Shown in pieces: positions 7,824-17,248 of a stretch of 46,770 bases of DNA. Positions within the stretch are counted from its first letter, which is position 1. Each line of letters opens with the position of its first letter. The stretch lies in assembly GCA_000510845.1 (NCBI GenBank), contig AZOF01000001.1, forward strand, positions 129,379 to 176,148, read 5' to 3'. The notes beneath the pieces are model-generated. The model was given only the letters and a program-made list of their open reading frames with translations, was not told where the DNA came from and searched no databases. The DNA comes from an alpha proteobacterium SCGC AAA028-D10 (lineage in GTDB: Bacteria; Pseudomonadota; Alphaproteobacteria; Pelagibacterales; Pelagibacteraceae). The position numbers and the translations under genes were made by a program.

Positions 7824-8594
7824 TTGGAAGATTTAATAATTTCTGGAAAAAAATATAAGTCTCGTCTTATTCTTGGTACTGGAAAATATAAAAGTTTTGA
7901 AGAAACTGCACAAGCTATTAAAGCTGCAGAAGTCGAAATTGTAACTGTTGCAGTAAGAAGAGTGAACGTTACAAATCCAAAAGAACCAATGTTGGTTGAT
8001 TTCTTAGATCCTAAAAAAATTGTTTATCTTCCAAATACAGCAGGCTGTTATACAGCGGAAGAAGCATTAAGAACTTTAAGATTAGCAAGAGATGCAGGAG
8101 GTTGGAATCTTGTAAAATTAGAAGTGCTTGGAGATAAAGAAACTTTATATCCAAATATGATTGAAACTATAGAGGCTTTAAAAGTTTTAAAAAAAGAAAA
8201 TTTTGAAGTAATGGTTTACACATCCGATGACCCTATACTTTGCAAGCAATTAGAAGATATGGGTGCTGCAGCTATTATGCCATTAGGATCACTCATAGGA
8301 TCAGGAAGAGGTATTCAAAATAGATTTAATATCTCAATAATTAAGACTCAATCCAAAGTGCCAGTTATTGTTGATGCTGGAATAGGGTGCGCATCAGATG
8401 CGGCTATAGCAATGGAATTAGGTTGTGATGGCGTTTTAGTTAATACCGCAGTAGCGGAGGCAAAAAATCCAATATTAATGGCTGAAGCCATGAAGGATGC
8501 AGTGATTGCTGGAAGAAAATCCTTTATAGCAGGAAGAATTAAAAAGAAAGTAACTGCAAATCCATCAAGTCCATTTGAAGGACTTATTGAATAA
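7824..8594 (+). CDS. thiG: Thiazole synthase ThiG
   Basis: ThiG builds the thiazole phosphate ring of thiamine from deoxyxylulose phosphate, dehydroglycine and the ThiS thiocarboxylate. The 256 residues form a complete TIM barrel: GTGKY near 18-22, [21 protein letters not shown], the Schiff-base lysine K98 in LVKLEVLGD, the phosphate-binding region [12 protein letters not shown] and [12 protein letters not shown]. The start is TTG directly after the thiS stop; no ATG occurs near, and the upstream GGAGGG supports it. The stop abuts the stop of the convergent rne gene with no base between them. The family call is certain. Confidence 0.97.
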   Translation: MEDLIISGKKYKSRLILGTGKYKSFEETAQAIKAAEVEIVTVAVRRVNVTNPKEPMLVDFLDPKKIVYLPNTAGCYTAEEALRTLRLARDAGGWNLVKLEVLGDKETLYPNMIETIEALKVLKKENFEVMVYTSDDPILCKQLEDMGAAAIMPLGSLIGSGRGIQNRFNISIIKTQSKVPVIVDAGIGCASDAAIAMELGCDGVLVNTAVAEAKNPILMAEAMKDAVIAGRKSFIAGRIKKKVTANPSSPFEGLIE

Positions 8595-10547
8595 TTAACT
8601 TATTTCTTTACTAGGTGAAGCTTCCTTCTTTTTAGGTTTTTTATTGTCTTTAAATCTATTTTTATTAAAGAATTTTTTTCTTTTAGTTTTATAACTCTCA
8701 CGTTTTTTTGGATCAATACTTTCTTCTTTTTTTTCTAAATTCTCTTTAACATCCTCAACATCCTCTTTAGCAAAGTTTTCAGCTTTTTCTTTTAATTCAG
8801 GTTTTTCTTTTACTGAAGTGTCTTCCTTAACTTCAGTGCCATTAAATTCACTAATTAGTTTCTTCTTAACGTCATAAAAACTAAATAAAAATTCTTGACT
8901 TAAAAATTCAGCATTTTGAACTAAATTAATTTTGAATTTATACTTGTCTTTAAAAAATTTAAGTTCAGTTGAATAAGTATTATTTAAAATATCAATTATT
9001 TTTTTAGATAAACTCACATCTATAATTTTAATTTTTTCATCACTGAATGCTCGTTCTTCTAATAATTTAAGAATTTTAAGCGCGAATGAATCAACGGATA
9101 ACTGAATTTCCCATTTAATTGAGCTTTCTCTTAGTCTTTGTCTTGTCATTTCAAGAAGACCAAAGTTACTTATTCTTCCAAATTGAATTCTTGCTTTATC
9201 ATTTTTTAATGACTCTCTTAATTTTCTCTCAACTAATCTTTTATTTGAATAGTTTTCCATATCGATAAAATCGATAACTATAAGGCCAGCTAAATCTCTT
9301 AATTTGACTTGTCTTGCGATCTCTTCTGCCGCTTCTAGATTGTTTGTTAAAGCTGTTTTTTCAACATTTCTTTCTCTAGTTGATCTGCCAGAGTTAATAT
9401 CAATTGAAACTAAAGCTTCTGTTGGGCTTAAAATTATATAACCACCAGATTTTAATTCTATCCTTGGTTCAAAAATTGAATTTAAATATTTTTCAATATT
9501 ATAATGATGAAATATAGGAATCTTGCCTTTATATTTTATAACGTTTTTTGCGTGTGTACTTGAGATTTTCTTTGCATATTTTTTTGCAGCCTCGAAAGCT
9601 TTATCACCATCAACAATAATACTATCAATGTCTTTGCTATAAAAATCTCTAATTGCTCTAGCAATTAAATCTTCCTCTTCATAAATTGCACTTGGAGCAA
9701 TAGACTTTAAAGTATTCATTCTTATTTCTTCCCAGGTGCCTAATAAGTTTGTTAAATCGTCTTTAATTTCATTTTTAGTTTTATTTGCACCAGCAGTTCT
9801 AACGATTAACCCCATTGTTTTTGGAAGTTCTAAATCATTAATAATTTCCTTCATTTTTTTTCTATCATTAGAACTGTAAATTTTTCTAGAGATCCCGCCG
9901 CCTTTTGCTGTGTTAGGCATCAATACAATGTATTTCCCCGCTAATGATATAAAAGTTGTTAGAGCTGCACCTTTTTTTCCACGCTCTTCTTTTACAATTT
10001 GAATTAAAACTATTTGTCCTGGCTTGATTACTTCTTGAATACGATATCTTTTGAATCGGTAAAAACTTTTGTTGTTTTTAGGTTTATCTTCAAAATGATT
10101 TTCTTCATTTGAATCAGTGTCTTGATTAGATGCTTTATTTCCAATGCTTTCTTCATCTTGATCTCCATTAGATGAATTTTTGTCTTGTAAATTAATATCT
10201 TCGCTTTGCTCGGTATTCTCTATAATTTCTTTATCGTTTTCCTCTAAAAGTTTTGCTCTAGCTTCTTCCTCTTCTTTTTTAATACGATCTTTGTCGGCTT
10301 GAGGGATTTGGTAATAATCTGACTGAATATCGTTAAATGCTAAAAATCCATGCCTTTCGTTTCCGAAATCCACAAACGCAGCTTGTAAAGAAGGTTCTAT
10401 TCTACTTACTTTACCTAAGTAGATGTTTCCTTTTAGATTTTTGCGATGAATATTTTCATATTCATATTCTTCAATCCCATTATTGGACTTGATAGCAATT
10501 CTAGTTTCTTCTGGATGCGAAGCATCGATAAGTAATTCCTTGGGCAT
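8595..10547 (-). CDS. rne: Ribonuclease E/G family endoribonuclease without the zinc-link cysteines
   Basis: This essential endonuclease initiates mRNA decay and matures stable RNA. The 650 residues comprise an S1 RNA-binding domain (about 36-200) split by an acidic, low-complexity insert (about 88-160), the 5' sensor and RNase H-like region, and the DNase I-like catalytic domain with D383 (VSIDINSGRST) and D426 (IVIDFIDM), equivalent to E. coli D303 and D346. After GLLEMTRQRLRESS the usual Cys-Pro-x-Cys zinc link is absent, and no cysteine exists anywhere in the protein. The C-terminal tail from about 575 is Glu/Lys-rich and ends in a basic stretch (620-641), much shorter than the usual degradosome scaffold. 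It is therefore intermediate between RNase G and E in length; the split S1 and the tail favour RNase E. Divergent from prfB. Confidence 0.94.
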   Translation of the reverse strand: MPKELLIDASHPEETRIAIKSNNGIEEYEYENIHRKNLKGNIYLGKVSRIEPSLQAAFVDFGNERHGFLAFNDIQSDYYQIPQADKDRIKKEEEEARAKLLEENDKEIIENTEQSEDINLQDKNSSNGDQDEESIGNKASNQDTDSNEENHFEDKPKNNKSFYRFKRYRIQEVIKPGQIVLIQIVKEERGKKGAALTTFISLAGKYIVLMPNTAKGGGISRKIYSSNDRKKMKEIINDLELPKTMGLIVRTAGANKTKNEIKDDLTNLLGTWEEIRMNTLKSIAPSAIYEEEDLIARAIRDFYSKDIDSIIVDGDKAFEAAKKYAKKISSTHAKNVIKYKGKIPIFHHYNIEKYLNSIFEPRIELKSGGYIILSPTEALVSIDINSGRSTRERNVEKTALTNNLEAAEEIARQVKLRDLAGLIVIDFIDMENYSNKRLVERKLRESLKNDKARIQFGRISNFGLLEMTRQRLRESSIKWEIQLSVDSFALKILKLLEERAFSDEKIKIIDVSLSKKIIDILNNTYSTELKFFKDKYKFKINLVQNAEFLSQEFLFSFYDVKKKLISEFNGTEVKEDTSVKEKPELKEKAENFAKEDVEDVKENLEKKEESIDPKKRESYKTKRKKFFNKNRFKDNKKPKKKEASPSKEIS

Positions 10548-10723
10548 AATAATAAATTCCTAAATTTTTGATTGATTTTTAATGACATAAAATTCATTTG
10601 TTTTCTTAACTATTATATAAACATCTTTGTTAAAATATCTATTTAAATCTTAATAATTTAAGCAAATCGATGTAGAAGTTGTTTAGTTATTTAATAAATA
10701 AACCGTTAAATTAATTTTTTTAA
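10548..10723. other. Divergent rne/prfB intergenic spacer
   Basis: These 176 bp are among the largest gaps in the window and hold no gene. On the minus strand a perfect TATAAT (complement of 10612-10617) could be the rne -10 box, though I see no good -35. On the plus strand TTGTTA at 10627-10632 and TAATAA at 10651-10656 (18-bp spacer) are a weak candidate for prfB. The rne 5' leader would be about 60 nt; I saw no strong hairpin in it by eye. Confidence 0.3.
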
Positions 10724-11819
10724 ATGATCGAAATTAGAAATATCGCAGAAAAAATAGGAAAATCCTTAGATAACATAAGGGGGTATCTTTGATAAAAATC
10801 AGGTTGATAAAAAAATCTCAGAACTAACAGCACAAACAGAACTTCAAGATTTCTGGAACAATCAAAAGAATGCAGAAAAAACAATTAAAGATAGAAATTT
10901 TTTATTAGAAATTAAAAATAACTACGATTTTATTTCTAAAGAACACTTAGATAATAAAGATCTATTAGATATTGCCGTCAAAGAAAATGATGAGGTTTTA
11001 GCTAAAGATTTAAATAAATCATTTGAAAGTAATTTAGAAAAATTAAAAAAAATTGAACTTCTTTGTTTTCTTTCTAATGAAAATGACACCCTCGATGCTT
11101 ATGTTGAAATTCACGCAGGAGCCGGAGGTACAGAAAGTCAAGATTGGGCAGAGATGTTAAGAAGAATGTACTCAAGATGGGCTGAGAAAAATAATTTTAA
11201 AGTTGAATTAATTCACGAGAGCAGAGGCGAGGAAGCTGGAATAAAATCATCAACTATTAAAATTTCAGGACAATTTATTTATGGTTGGTTAAAAAGAGAA
11301 TCTGGTGTGCATCGTTTAGTTAGAATTTCTCCATTTGACTCAGGTGCGAGAAGACACACTAGTTTTGCAAGCGCATGGATTTACCCGGTTGTGAATGAAG
11401 ATGTAAATATTGAAATTTTAGAAAAAGACATTCGAATAGATACTTTTAGATCTAGTGGCGCAGGTGGACAGCATGTCAATACAACTGATAGCGCCGTTAG
11501 AATAACTCATATTGCAACAGGGATAGTAGCTCAGTGTCAAAATGAAAGATCGCAGCACAAAAATAAAGAAACAGCCATGAATATGTTAAAAGCTAGACTT
11601 TATGAACTTGAGATGCAAAAAAAACAAAAGGATTCAGACAATTTAGAAAATTCTAAAAAAGAAATAGGATGGGGAAGTCAAATTAGAAATTATGTTTTAC
11701 AACCTTATCAGCTTGTCAAAGATAATAGGACTAATATCGAAGTGACAAATCCAGAAAAAGTATTAGATGGAGATATTGCGGTATTTTTAGAAGCCTCCGT
11801 TTATCAAGGAATTCATTAA
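10724..11819 (+). CDS. prfB: Peptide chain release factor 2, expressed through programmed +1 frameshift
   Basis: RF2 ends translation at UGA and UAA. The gene starts at ATG 10724 and reads 22 codons to CTT 10787-10789, where an in-frame TGA (10790-10792) stops the zero frame. Skipping T10790 continues in the +1 frame from GAT 10791 to the TAA at 11817-11819, giving a 364-residue protein. All RF2 marks follow in the shifted frame: the anticodon-like tripeptide SPF at 202-204 and the GGQ catalytic motif at 247-249, each three residues below E. coli numbering, which fits the three-codon-shorter leader. The frameshift is autoregulatory: low RF2 lets the ribosome slip. It is not a pseudogene. The stop overlaps the start of the downstream AsmA-like gene by one base (TAATG), suggesting coupling. 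Confidence 0.97.
10778..10793 (+). promoter_or_regulatory. prfB programmed +1 frameshift site
   Basis: AGGGGGTATCTTTGA at 10778-10792 is identical to the E. coli prfB recoding element: an internal Shine-Dalgarno (AGGGGG, 10778-10783), three bases, the slippery CTT codon and the in-frame TGA. The base after the stop is T rather than the usual C, so the stop context is TGAT. Confidence 0.95.
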
Positions 11820-14119
11820 TGTTAAAAAGAAATAAAATCTTATTAATTGTATTAGCAATTTTAATATCGCTTGTAGCTTTTTTATCTTTTGGATTTCAAA
11901 CTTCTAATTTTAACGATTTAATTCAAAAAAGATTTAATGATCAATACAAGAAAGTTAAATTAGAATTTAAAGATATAAGAGTAAGTTTAGATATTAAAGA
12001 TTTTGCCGTTAAATTTAGTCTTAATCAGCCAAAGCTTTATCATAAAGGCGATCTTACTAATATTTATCAAACTAATTTTGGCGTTGGTATTTTTTCTGCA
12101 ATAAAAGGCAATTACAATCCTAAATTTATAGAAATAAAATTTTCAGAAAATTCATTTGAAAAAAGTATTAATTTAATTCGTGATGTTTTTTTAGAAGATA
12201 ACCAGAAAAGTTACTTTGATAACAAAGTTAAGAAAGGCTTTATCAAAGGTGATTTAAAAATATATAACGAAGATACTGTAAAAATTGAGTTTATAGGCAG
12301 CATTAAAGATACCTCTTTTATTATTTCAAATGAGCTACCTGAGTTTCAAAATATTAATGCAGATATAGAATATAAAAATAACGAATTAAATATTAACATT
12401 TCATCAGGATCGGCCGCAGGTTTAAATTTTGATAAATCTAAAATTTCTGTAAATGAATCATCAGATTCCTATAAGGCTTCACTAGATTTAAATCTAACGG
12501 GAAAATTTAATTCATTAAAAGAGTTTAAAAATTTAAAGATAGAGGCCTTAGAAGATATTACTAAAAATATAGAAAAATTATCTTTCTCAACAACAGCTAA
12601 TAATAAAATTGATATTGAGTTTGATAAAAAAGGAAATCTTCTTAACACTTCTGTCAAAGGTAAAGCCGACATTTCAAATTTGGAATTAGATTTACTTCAG
12701 AGCGCTTATCCTAATGTTTTAGATGACAAAAATAGAAAGTTCAAAAATGGGAAATTTAAAGTTGAATTTGATAAAATAAATGTTTCTACAAATGGAATAA
12801 TTTTTAATCAAAACGATACATTAGATTTTAAAATAAACTCTGATCTTAATAAAAAAACATCAAAGATTAATATTATTTCTGATATTAATTTTGCAAACTG
12901 GCAAAAAGTATTTAAGCCAGAATATATTAAGGGATCTTCAAAATTATATATTCAGCTAAATACCAATAAAGATCAATATTATTTTGACACTCGAATAGAT
13001 ATTAAAAAAAGCTTAATTAATTTTACTCCAATTAATTTTAATAAATTATTAAATGATGATGGTCAGATTCTTTTAAAAGGTGAAGTGAAGAAAAATACTT
13101 CTGTATTAGAAAAAGTTACAATTAATACTGGTAAAAATAATATTGAATTATTTGATATAAGTTTTGATGAGAATTTCTCTATAACTTCTCTTAATAGCAT
13201 TACAGTTAATACCGATAAAAGTAATTTTAAAATTACTTCATCTAAAAAAAGTAATATTAGTCATATCGAAATTACAGGAAAAAGATTAGACGCTAAATAT
13301 ATTATTGATAGCTTAACAAGCTCAAAGCCATCAACAGTAGTTTCAAAAAAATTTAACGGAACTATTAGCGCTAATTTAGATACTGTTGATACTGGAACTA
13401 ATGATGATATTCGAGATTTCAACTTAACTGGAACTATCTTAAAAGGACAATTTTCGAAATTAGATGCAAATGGAGTCTTTTCTAATAAAGAAAAAATTAC
13501 CATTAAAATTAGCAAAAATAAAAACAGTAACATTGCAACTTATATGCTCTCAGATAGAGCAAGGCCGTTTATTGCAGGATTTAGTTTTATTAAAGGATTT
13601 GAAAAAGGAAAATTAGAATTTAACTCTGAAGATTTAAGCGCAACTTCATCTAAGGGTAAAATTATTATTACTGATTTTAAAATTAAAGAAATACCAGTGC
13701 TTGCACAAATATTATCCCTTGCCTCAGTTACAGGAATTTTAGACACCTTAAAAGGAGAGGGAATTAGATTTGATAATACAGTTATTGTTTATGAAAATGA
13801 TGAAAAGTTTTTCACCTTTAAAGATTTTTATGGAACAGGACCATCCCTTGGTTTTATTGTTGAAGGCAAAATTAATAATGCGGATAACTTTGTAAGCTTG
13901 GATGGAAATGTAATCCCAGCTTATGAAGTAAATCGTCTTTTATCAAATATACCAATACTGGGGCAGATTTTAACTGGAAAGAGTGGTGACGGAGTATTTG
14001 GCTTGAGTTTTAAAATTAAAGGCAAAGATGACAACTTTGAAACAACAATAAATCCAGTTCGAACGCTAACACCAAGATTTGTTCAAAGATTTGTAGATAT
14101 ATTTAGATCTTCTAAATAG
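11819..14119 (+). CDS. AsmA/YhdP-like (DUF3971-type) envelope protein
   Basis: This 766-residue protein has one N-terminal membrane anchor (about residues 7-26) followed by a long, beta-rich, Asn/Lys/Ser-rich periplasmic part. The C-terminal region (about 540-766), ending in a stretch with NRLLSNIPILGQILTG, GVFGLSFKIKG and NPVRTLTPRF, matches the AsmA-like C-terminal domain of alphaproteobacterial YhdP/DUF3971 proteins. Members of this superfamily are bridge-like proteins implicated in lipid transport between inner and outer membranes; that role here is inferred. It is much shorter than E. coli YhdP (about 1266). Its ATG overlaps the prfB stop by 1 bp, and its 3' end overlaps tyrS by 8 bp. 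Family membership is good, exact function uncertain. Confidence 0.72.
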   Translation: MLKRNKILLIVLAILISLVAFLSFGFQTSNFNDLIQKRFNDQYKKVKLEFKDIRVSLDIKDFAVKFSLNQPKLYHKGDLTNIYQTNFGVGIFSAIKGNYNPKFIEIKFSENSFEKSINLIRDVFLEDNQKSYFDNKVKKGFIKGDLKIYNEDTVKIEFIGSIKDTSFIISNELPEFQNINADIEYKNNELNINISSGSAAGLNFDKSKISVNESSDSYKASLDLNLTGKFNSLKEFKNLKIEALEDITKNIEKLSFSTTANNKIDIEFDKKGNLLNTSVKGKADISNLELDLLQSAYPNVLDDKNRKFKNGKFKVEFDKINVSTNGIIFNQNDTLDFKINSDLNKKTSKINIISDINFANWQKVFKPEYIKGSSKLYIQLNTNKDQYYFDTRIDIKKSLINFTPINFNKLLNDDGQILLKGEVKKNTSVLEKVTINTGKNNIELFDISFDENFSITSLNSITVNTDKSNFKITSSKKSNISHIEITGKRLDAKYIIDSLTSSKPSTVVSKKFNGTISANLDTVDTGTNDDIRDFNLTGTILKGQFSKLDANGVFSNKEKITIKISKNKNSNIATYMLSDRARPFIAGFSFIKGFEKGKLEFNSEDLSATSSKGKIIITDFKIKEIPVLAQILSLASVTGILDTLKGEGIRFDNTVIVYENDEKFFTFKDFYGTGPSLGFIVEGKINNADNFVSLDGNVIPAYEVNRLLSNIPILGQILTGKSGDGVFGLSFKIKGKDDNFETTINPVRTLTPRFVQRFVDIFRSSK

Positions 14120-15353
14120 TCTCAATTAAGACGTGCTGTTTCTTTCCAAATGAAATTTTAATAACTTTTTCACCATTAAAGTCTTCTTTTGTAACTATTT
14201 TTTTCTCATCCGTTACAATTTCATTATTAATTCGATACCCCTTATTTGCGATATTTCTTCTGTATTCACCATTAGATTTTGCAAAGTTAATTTTAATAAT
14301 TAAATCATTAAACGTTATTCCATTATTTAAATCAGATTTCTTAATTTCAATTTTAGGAAGATCATCGCCAAAGGATTTGTCTTCAAAAGTCTTTTTAGAA
14401 GTAGCCTCAGCATTGGATGATGCTTTCTCACCATGAAGAATTTTAGTTGCTTCATTTGCAAGAATAACTTTAAAATCATTAATATTTCGAGATTTGTTAT
14501 TTTCAAAATTAGATATCTCATCTAAGGGAAGCTCAGTGAATAATCTTAAATATTTAAATACATCGGCATCATTCACATTTCTCCAAAACTGCCAGTATTC
14601 ATAAGGAGAAGTTTGTTTTTCATCTAACCACACAGCGCCTTTTTCAGTTTTACCCATTTTAGCACCAGAGCTTGTAGTGATGAGCGGTGTAGTTAATCCA
14701 TAAGACTCTTTACCATTCACTCTTCTTATTAATTCAATTCCGTTAATAATATTTCCCCATTGATCAGATCCACCAATCTGAAGAATACAATCATTTTTAT
14801 TATTAAGCTCAAGAAAGTCATAAGCTTGCAAGATCATGTAATTAAACTCTAAAAAACTTAAAGATTGTTCTCTATCCAGTCTAAGTTTAACGCTATCAAA
14901 GGTTAACATCTTATTAATAGTAAAATGTTTTCCGTAGTCTCTTAAAAAATTTATATAATTAATTTTAGTTAACCATTTTTCATTATTTAAAAAAACAAAT
15001 TTATTACTACCTTTACCGCTTAAAAATTTATTAAAAACTTTTTTAATACCTAATGTATTTTTTTTAATTTCTGCACTCGTTAGAATCTTTCTACTCTCTT
15101 CTTTACCAGAAGGATCACCCACCATAGTAGTGCCACCACCTAATAAAACGATTGGAGTATGACCAAATTGTTGAAACAGTCTAAGACACATGATTTGTAC
15201 TAAGCTGCCAACATGTAGACTTGGTGCGGTACAATCAAAACCGATATATAATTTAATTTTTTTATTATCTAAGAGTTTGTTAAGATTATTTAAATCAGTA
15301 CACTGATTAAAATATCCTTTTTGTTGAAAGGTTTTGATAAGATTCTGATTCAT
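14112..15353 (-). CDS. tyrS: Tyrosyl-tRNA synthetase
   Basis: This class I synthetase charges tRNA-Tyr. In 413 residues it shows the HIGH-type signature HVGS at 47-50 following FDCTAPSLHVG, the tyrosine-binding GGSDQWGN at 194-201, the KMSKS equivalent KMGKT at 232-236, and a C-terminal S4 RNA-binding domain (about 345-413). Length and motifs are those of the bacterial TyrS. The start codon ATG at 15351-15353 begins directly with the expected N-terminal helix. It is divergent from anmK with a 49-bp spacer, a neighbourhood common in alphaproteobacteria, and overlaps the convergent AsmA-like gene by 8 bp. Confidence 0.98.
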   Translation of the reverse strand: MNQNLIKTFQQKGYFNQCTDLNNLNKLLDNKKIKLYIGFDCTAPSLHVGSLVQIMCLRLFQQFGHTPIVLLGGGTTMVGDPSGKEESRKILTSAEIKKNTLGIKKVFNKFLSGKGSNKFVFLNNEKWLTKINYINFLRDYGKHFTINKMLTFDSVKLRLDREQSLSFLEFNYMILQAYDFLELNNKNDCILQIGGSDQWGNIINGIELIRRVNGKESYGLTTPLITTSSGAKMGKTEKGAVWLDEKQTSPYEYWQFWRNVNDADVFKYLRLFTELPLDEISNFENNKSRNINDFKVILANEATKILHGEKASSNAEATSKKTFEDKSFGDDLPKIEIKKSDLNNGITFNDLIIKINFAKSNGEYRRNIANKGYRINNEIVTDEKKIVTKEDFNGEKVIKISFGKKQHVLIETI

Positions 15354-15402
15354 TCAATAAGATAGTATTATACAAAATTAAATAATATTAAATCTATATA
15401 AA

Positions 15403-16497
15403 ATGAGTAAATACATTTCTTTAGGAACTATGAGTGGTACTTCGATGGATGGTATTGATCTTTCTATTATAAATTCTGATGGAGAAACGAACACCTCTAT
15501 TATTGATAATTTTTTTTTCGAATACAGTTCTGATTTCAAAAAAGAATTAATAAATATTAGAAAAGAAGTTTTACAAAAGGACGATTTAACATTGAAAAAA
15601 GCACTTATTAACGACTTATCAAGAAAAATTACATTGCTTCATGTTGAGGCTATTCAGGAATTTTTAAAGAAGAACTCCACAGTCAAATTAGATTTAATTG
15701 GTTATCATGGTCACACATTGATTCATAAACCTGAGCAGGGGTTTACATTTCAATTAGGAAATCCTGAATTGATGACACAGTTATTAAAAACTAAAGTTAT
15801 CTTTAATTTTAGAGATAACGATATTAAAAATAAAGGACAAGGTGCGCCCTTAGTCACTCTTTATCATGGGCAAATTTTAAAAAATCTAAACTTAATAAAT
15901 AACGGGGTGATTATAAATATCGGAGGAATTGCAAATGGAAGTTATTTTGAAAATTCAGTTATTCATTCCAACGATATTGGTCCTGGAAACTGTCTATTAG
16001 ATCAATGGATTAGACTAAATTCAAAAGACTTAGAGTTTGATAGGGAGGGAAATATTTCAGGAAAAGGTGAGGTTAATTCATTAATGGAAGAAGATTTTCT
16101 AAACCATTATAATTATCATGATAAAAAAAAATCATTAGATATTACTGATTTTAATATTGCCCAATTTAGAGGTCTTAAATTAGAAGATGGCGCTTCAACT
16201 CTTGTAAGTGTAACTGCAAATTTAATTGCAAACTTCGTTAAAAATATAAAAGAAAAAAAAGATAAAATTATATTAGCAGGAGGAGGTAGAAAAAATAGAA
16301 CTTTAATTAAATTTTTATCAAAACTTTTAAATGTTAGTGTTGAATCTATAGATCAGTATAAACTTGCTGGTGATTTTATTGAATCACAAGCATTTGCTTA
16401 TCTTGCAATAAGAAGTTTAGAGCAAAAACATTTATCTCTTCCAACAACAACTGGGGTAAGTGAGCCGGTAACAGGTGGGATTGTTTATTCTAATTAA
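15403..16497 (+). CDS. anmK: 1,6-anhydro-N-acetylmuramic acid kinase
   Basis: AnmK cleaves and phosphorylates anhydro-MurNAc to MurNAc-6-phosphate during cell wall recycling. The 364-residue protein starts with the family signature GTMSGTSMDGIDLS (about 8-21), followed by GYHGHTLIHKP, GQGAPLVTLYH, NIGGIANGSY and DIGPGNCLLDQW, and ends with LPTTTGVSEPVTGG. All belong to the ASKHA-type ATPase fold of AnmK. Its presence implies a peptidoglycan wall with some recycling even in this compact genome. It is divergent from tyrS, and its stop overlaps the convergent hydrolase gene by 4 bp. The annotation is secure. Confidence 0.96.
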   Translation: MSKYISLGTMSGTSMDGIDLSIINSDGETNTSIIDNFFFEYSSDFKKELINIRKEVLQKDDLTLKKALINDLSRKITLLHVEAIQEFLKKNSTVKLDLIGYHGHTLIHKPEQGFTFQLGNPELMTQLLKTKVIFNFRDNDIKNKGQGAPLVTLYHGQILKNLNLINNGVIINIGGIANGSYFENSVIHSNDIGPGNCLLDQWIRLNSKDLEFDREGNISGKGEVNSLMEEDFLNHYNYHDKKKSLDITDFNIAQFRGLKLEDGASTLVSVTANLIANFVKNIKEKKDKIILAGGGRKNRTLIKFLSKLLNVSVESIDQYKLAGDFIESQAFAYLAIRSLEQKHLSLPTTTGVSEPVTGGIVYSN

Positions 16498-17150
16498 AAT
16501 CTAGATTCTTTTTTAATATACTTTTCTATAGCACCATTAAATTCTTTATCTTTTCCAGCAAAGAAATGATTAGCACCTTCAATTTTAACAAAATCTACAT
16601 TAATACTTTTTTGATTTTTAAGTTTGGTTTCTAAAGTTTTAGTTGCATCTGGTGGAACTAACTGATCATTAGATGAATATAAAACCATACCTGAAGAAGG
16701 ACAGGGTGCTAAAAAATTAAAATCATAAATATTTGGCTGAGGACAAATGGCTATAAATCTGTAAATCTCAGGTCTTCTCATTAGTAATTGCATACAAATT
16801 AAAGAACCAAATGAAAAACCTACAATCCAACTTTCATTAGTAGTAGGATTTTGTCTTTGTATCCAATCTAATACTGCTGCTGCATCAGACAATTCTCCCT
16901 GACCATTGTCAAATTTGCCTTCACTTTTACCAACACCTCTAAAATTAAAACGACAAACTGAAAATCCATTTTTAAGAAAAGTGTGAAACGCATTATAAAC
17001 TACTTTGTTATTCATAGTTCCGCCGTACTCAGGATGAGGATGGAGAATTAGAACGGTTGGTGCTGTTGAGTTTTTCCCTTGAACGTACTTAGCTTCTAGT
17101 TTTCCGTCTGGTCCATTAATAAAAGTTCCTGCTGGATTAACTACGCTCAT
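16494..17150 (-). CDS. Alpha/beta hydrolase (COG2945-like), substrate unknown
   Basis: The 218-residue protein has a compact alpha/beta hydrolase fold. The nucleophile elbow is GFSFG at 111-115 with S113; D162 (SSNDQLVPP) and H195 (GANHFFAGK) complete the triad. The stretch HPHPEYGGTMNNKVV followed by NFRGVGKSEG (about 69-78) is characteristic of the small hydrolase family often called dienelactone hydrolase-like or COG2945. No signal peptide is visible, so it should be cytoplasmic. It lies divergent to the iscR-suf operon with a 132-bp spacer and overlaps anmK by 4 bp at the 3' end. The fold and triad are clear; the substrate cannot be told from sequence. Confidence 0.88.
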   Translation of the reverse strand: MSVVNPAGTFINGPDGKLEAKYVQGKNSTAPTVLILHPHPEYGGTMNNKVVYNAFHTFLKNGFSVCRFNFRGVGKSEGKFDNGQGELSDAAAVLDWIQRQNPTTNESWIVGFSFGSLICMQLLMRRPEIYRFIAICPQPNIYDFNFLAPCPSSGMVLYSSNDQLVPPDATKTLETKLKNQKSINVDFVKIEGANHFFAGKDKEFNGAIEKYIKKESRF

Positions 17151-17223
17151 AGAATTTTGAAGAATTATTATTTTAACAAGCGGCTCTTATACCATAAAAG
17201 CAATTGAGTTTTGGTTTTTTTTT

Positions 17224-17248
17224 AAAGTTGACTAAATTAGTAGGAATA
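17224..17248 (+). promoter_or_regulatory. Predicted IscR-type operator upstream of the iscR-suf operon
   Basis: The core ACTAAATTAGT at 17231-17241 is a perfect inverted repeat around one central base. In its wider context, TTGACTAAATTAGTAGG, it agrees with most positions of the E. coli Type 1 IscR consensus (YYGACT-R-WWW-YAGTC-RR); the main mismatches are the outer right bases. It covers the -35 box of the promoter before iscR, the place expected for autorepression by [2Fe-2S]-IscR. Inferred from pattern and position. Confidence 0.6.

Noticed and set aside
10724..10792. In-frame TGA after 22 codons in prfB, looking like a pseudogene or assembly error
   Set aside because: The stop sits in the exact programmed frameshift element, and the +1 frame encodes a complete RF2 with SPF and GGQ motifs.
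17215..17223. Run of nine T upstream of iscR as a terminator
   Set aside because: No stable GC-containing stem precedes it on either strand; it lies just upstream of a good promoter.
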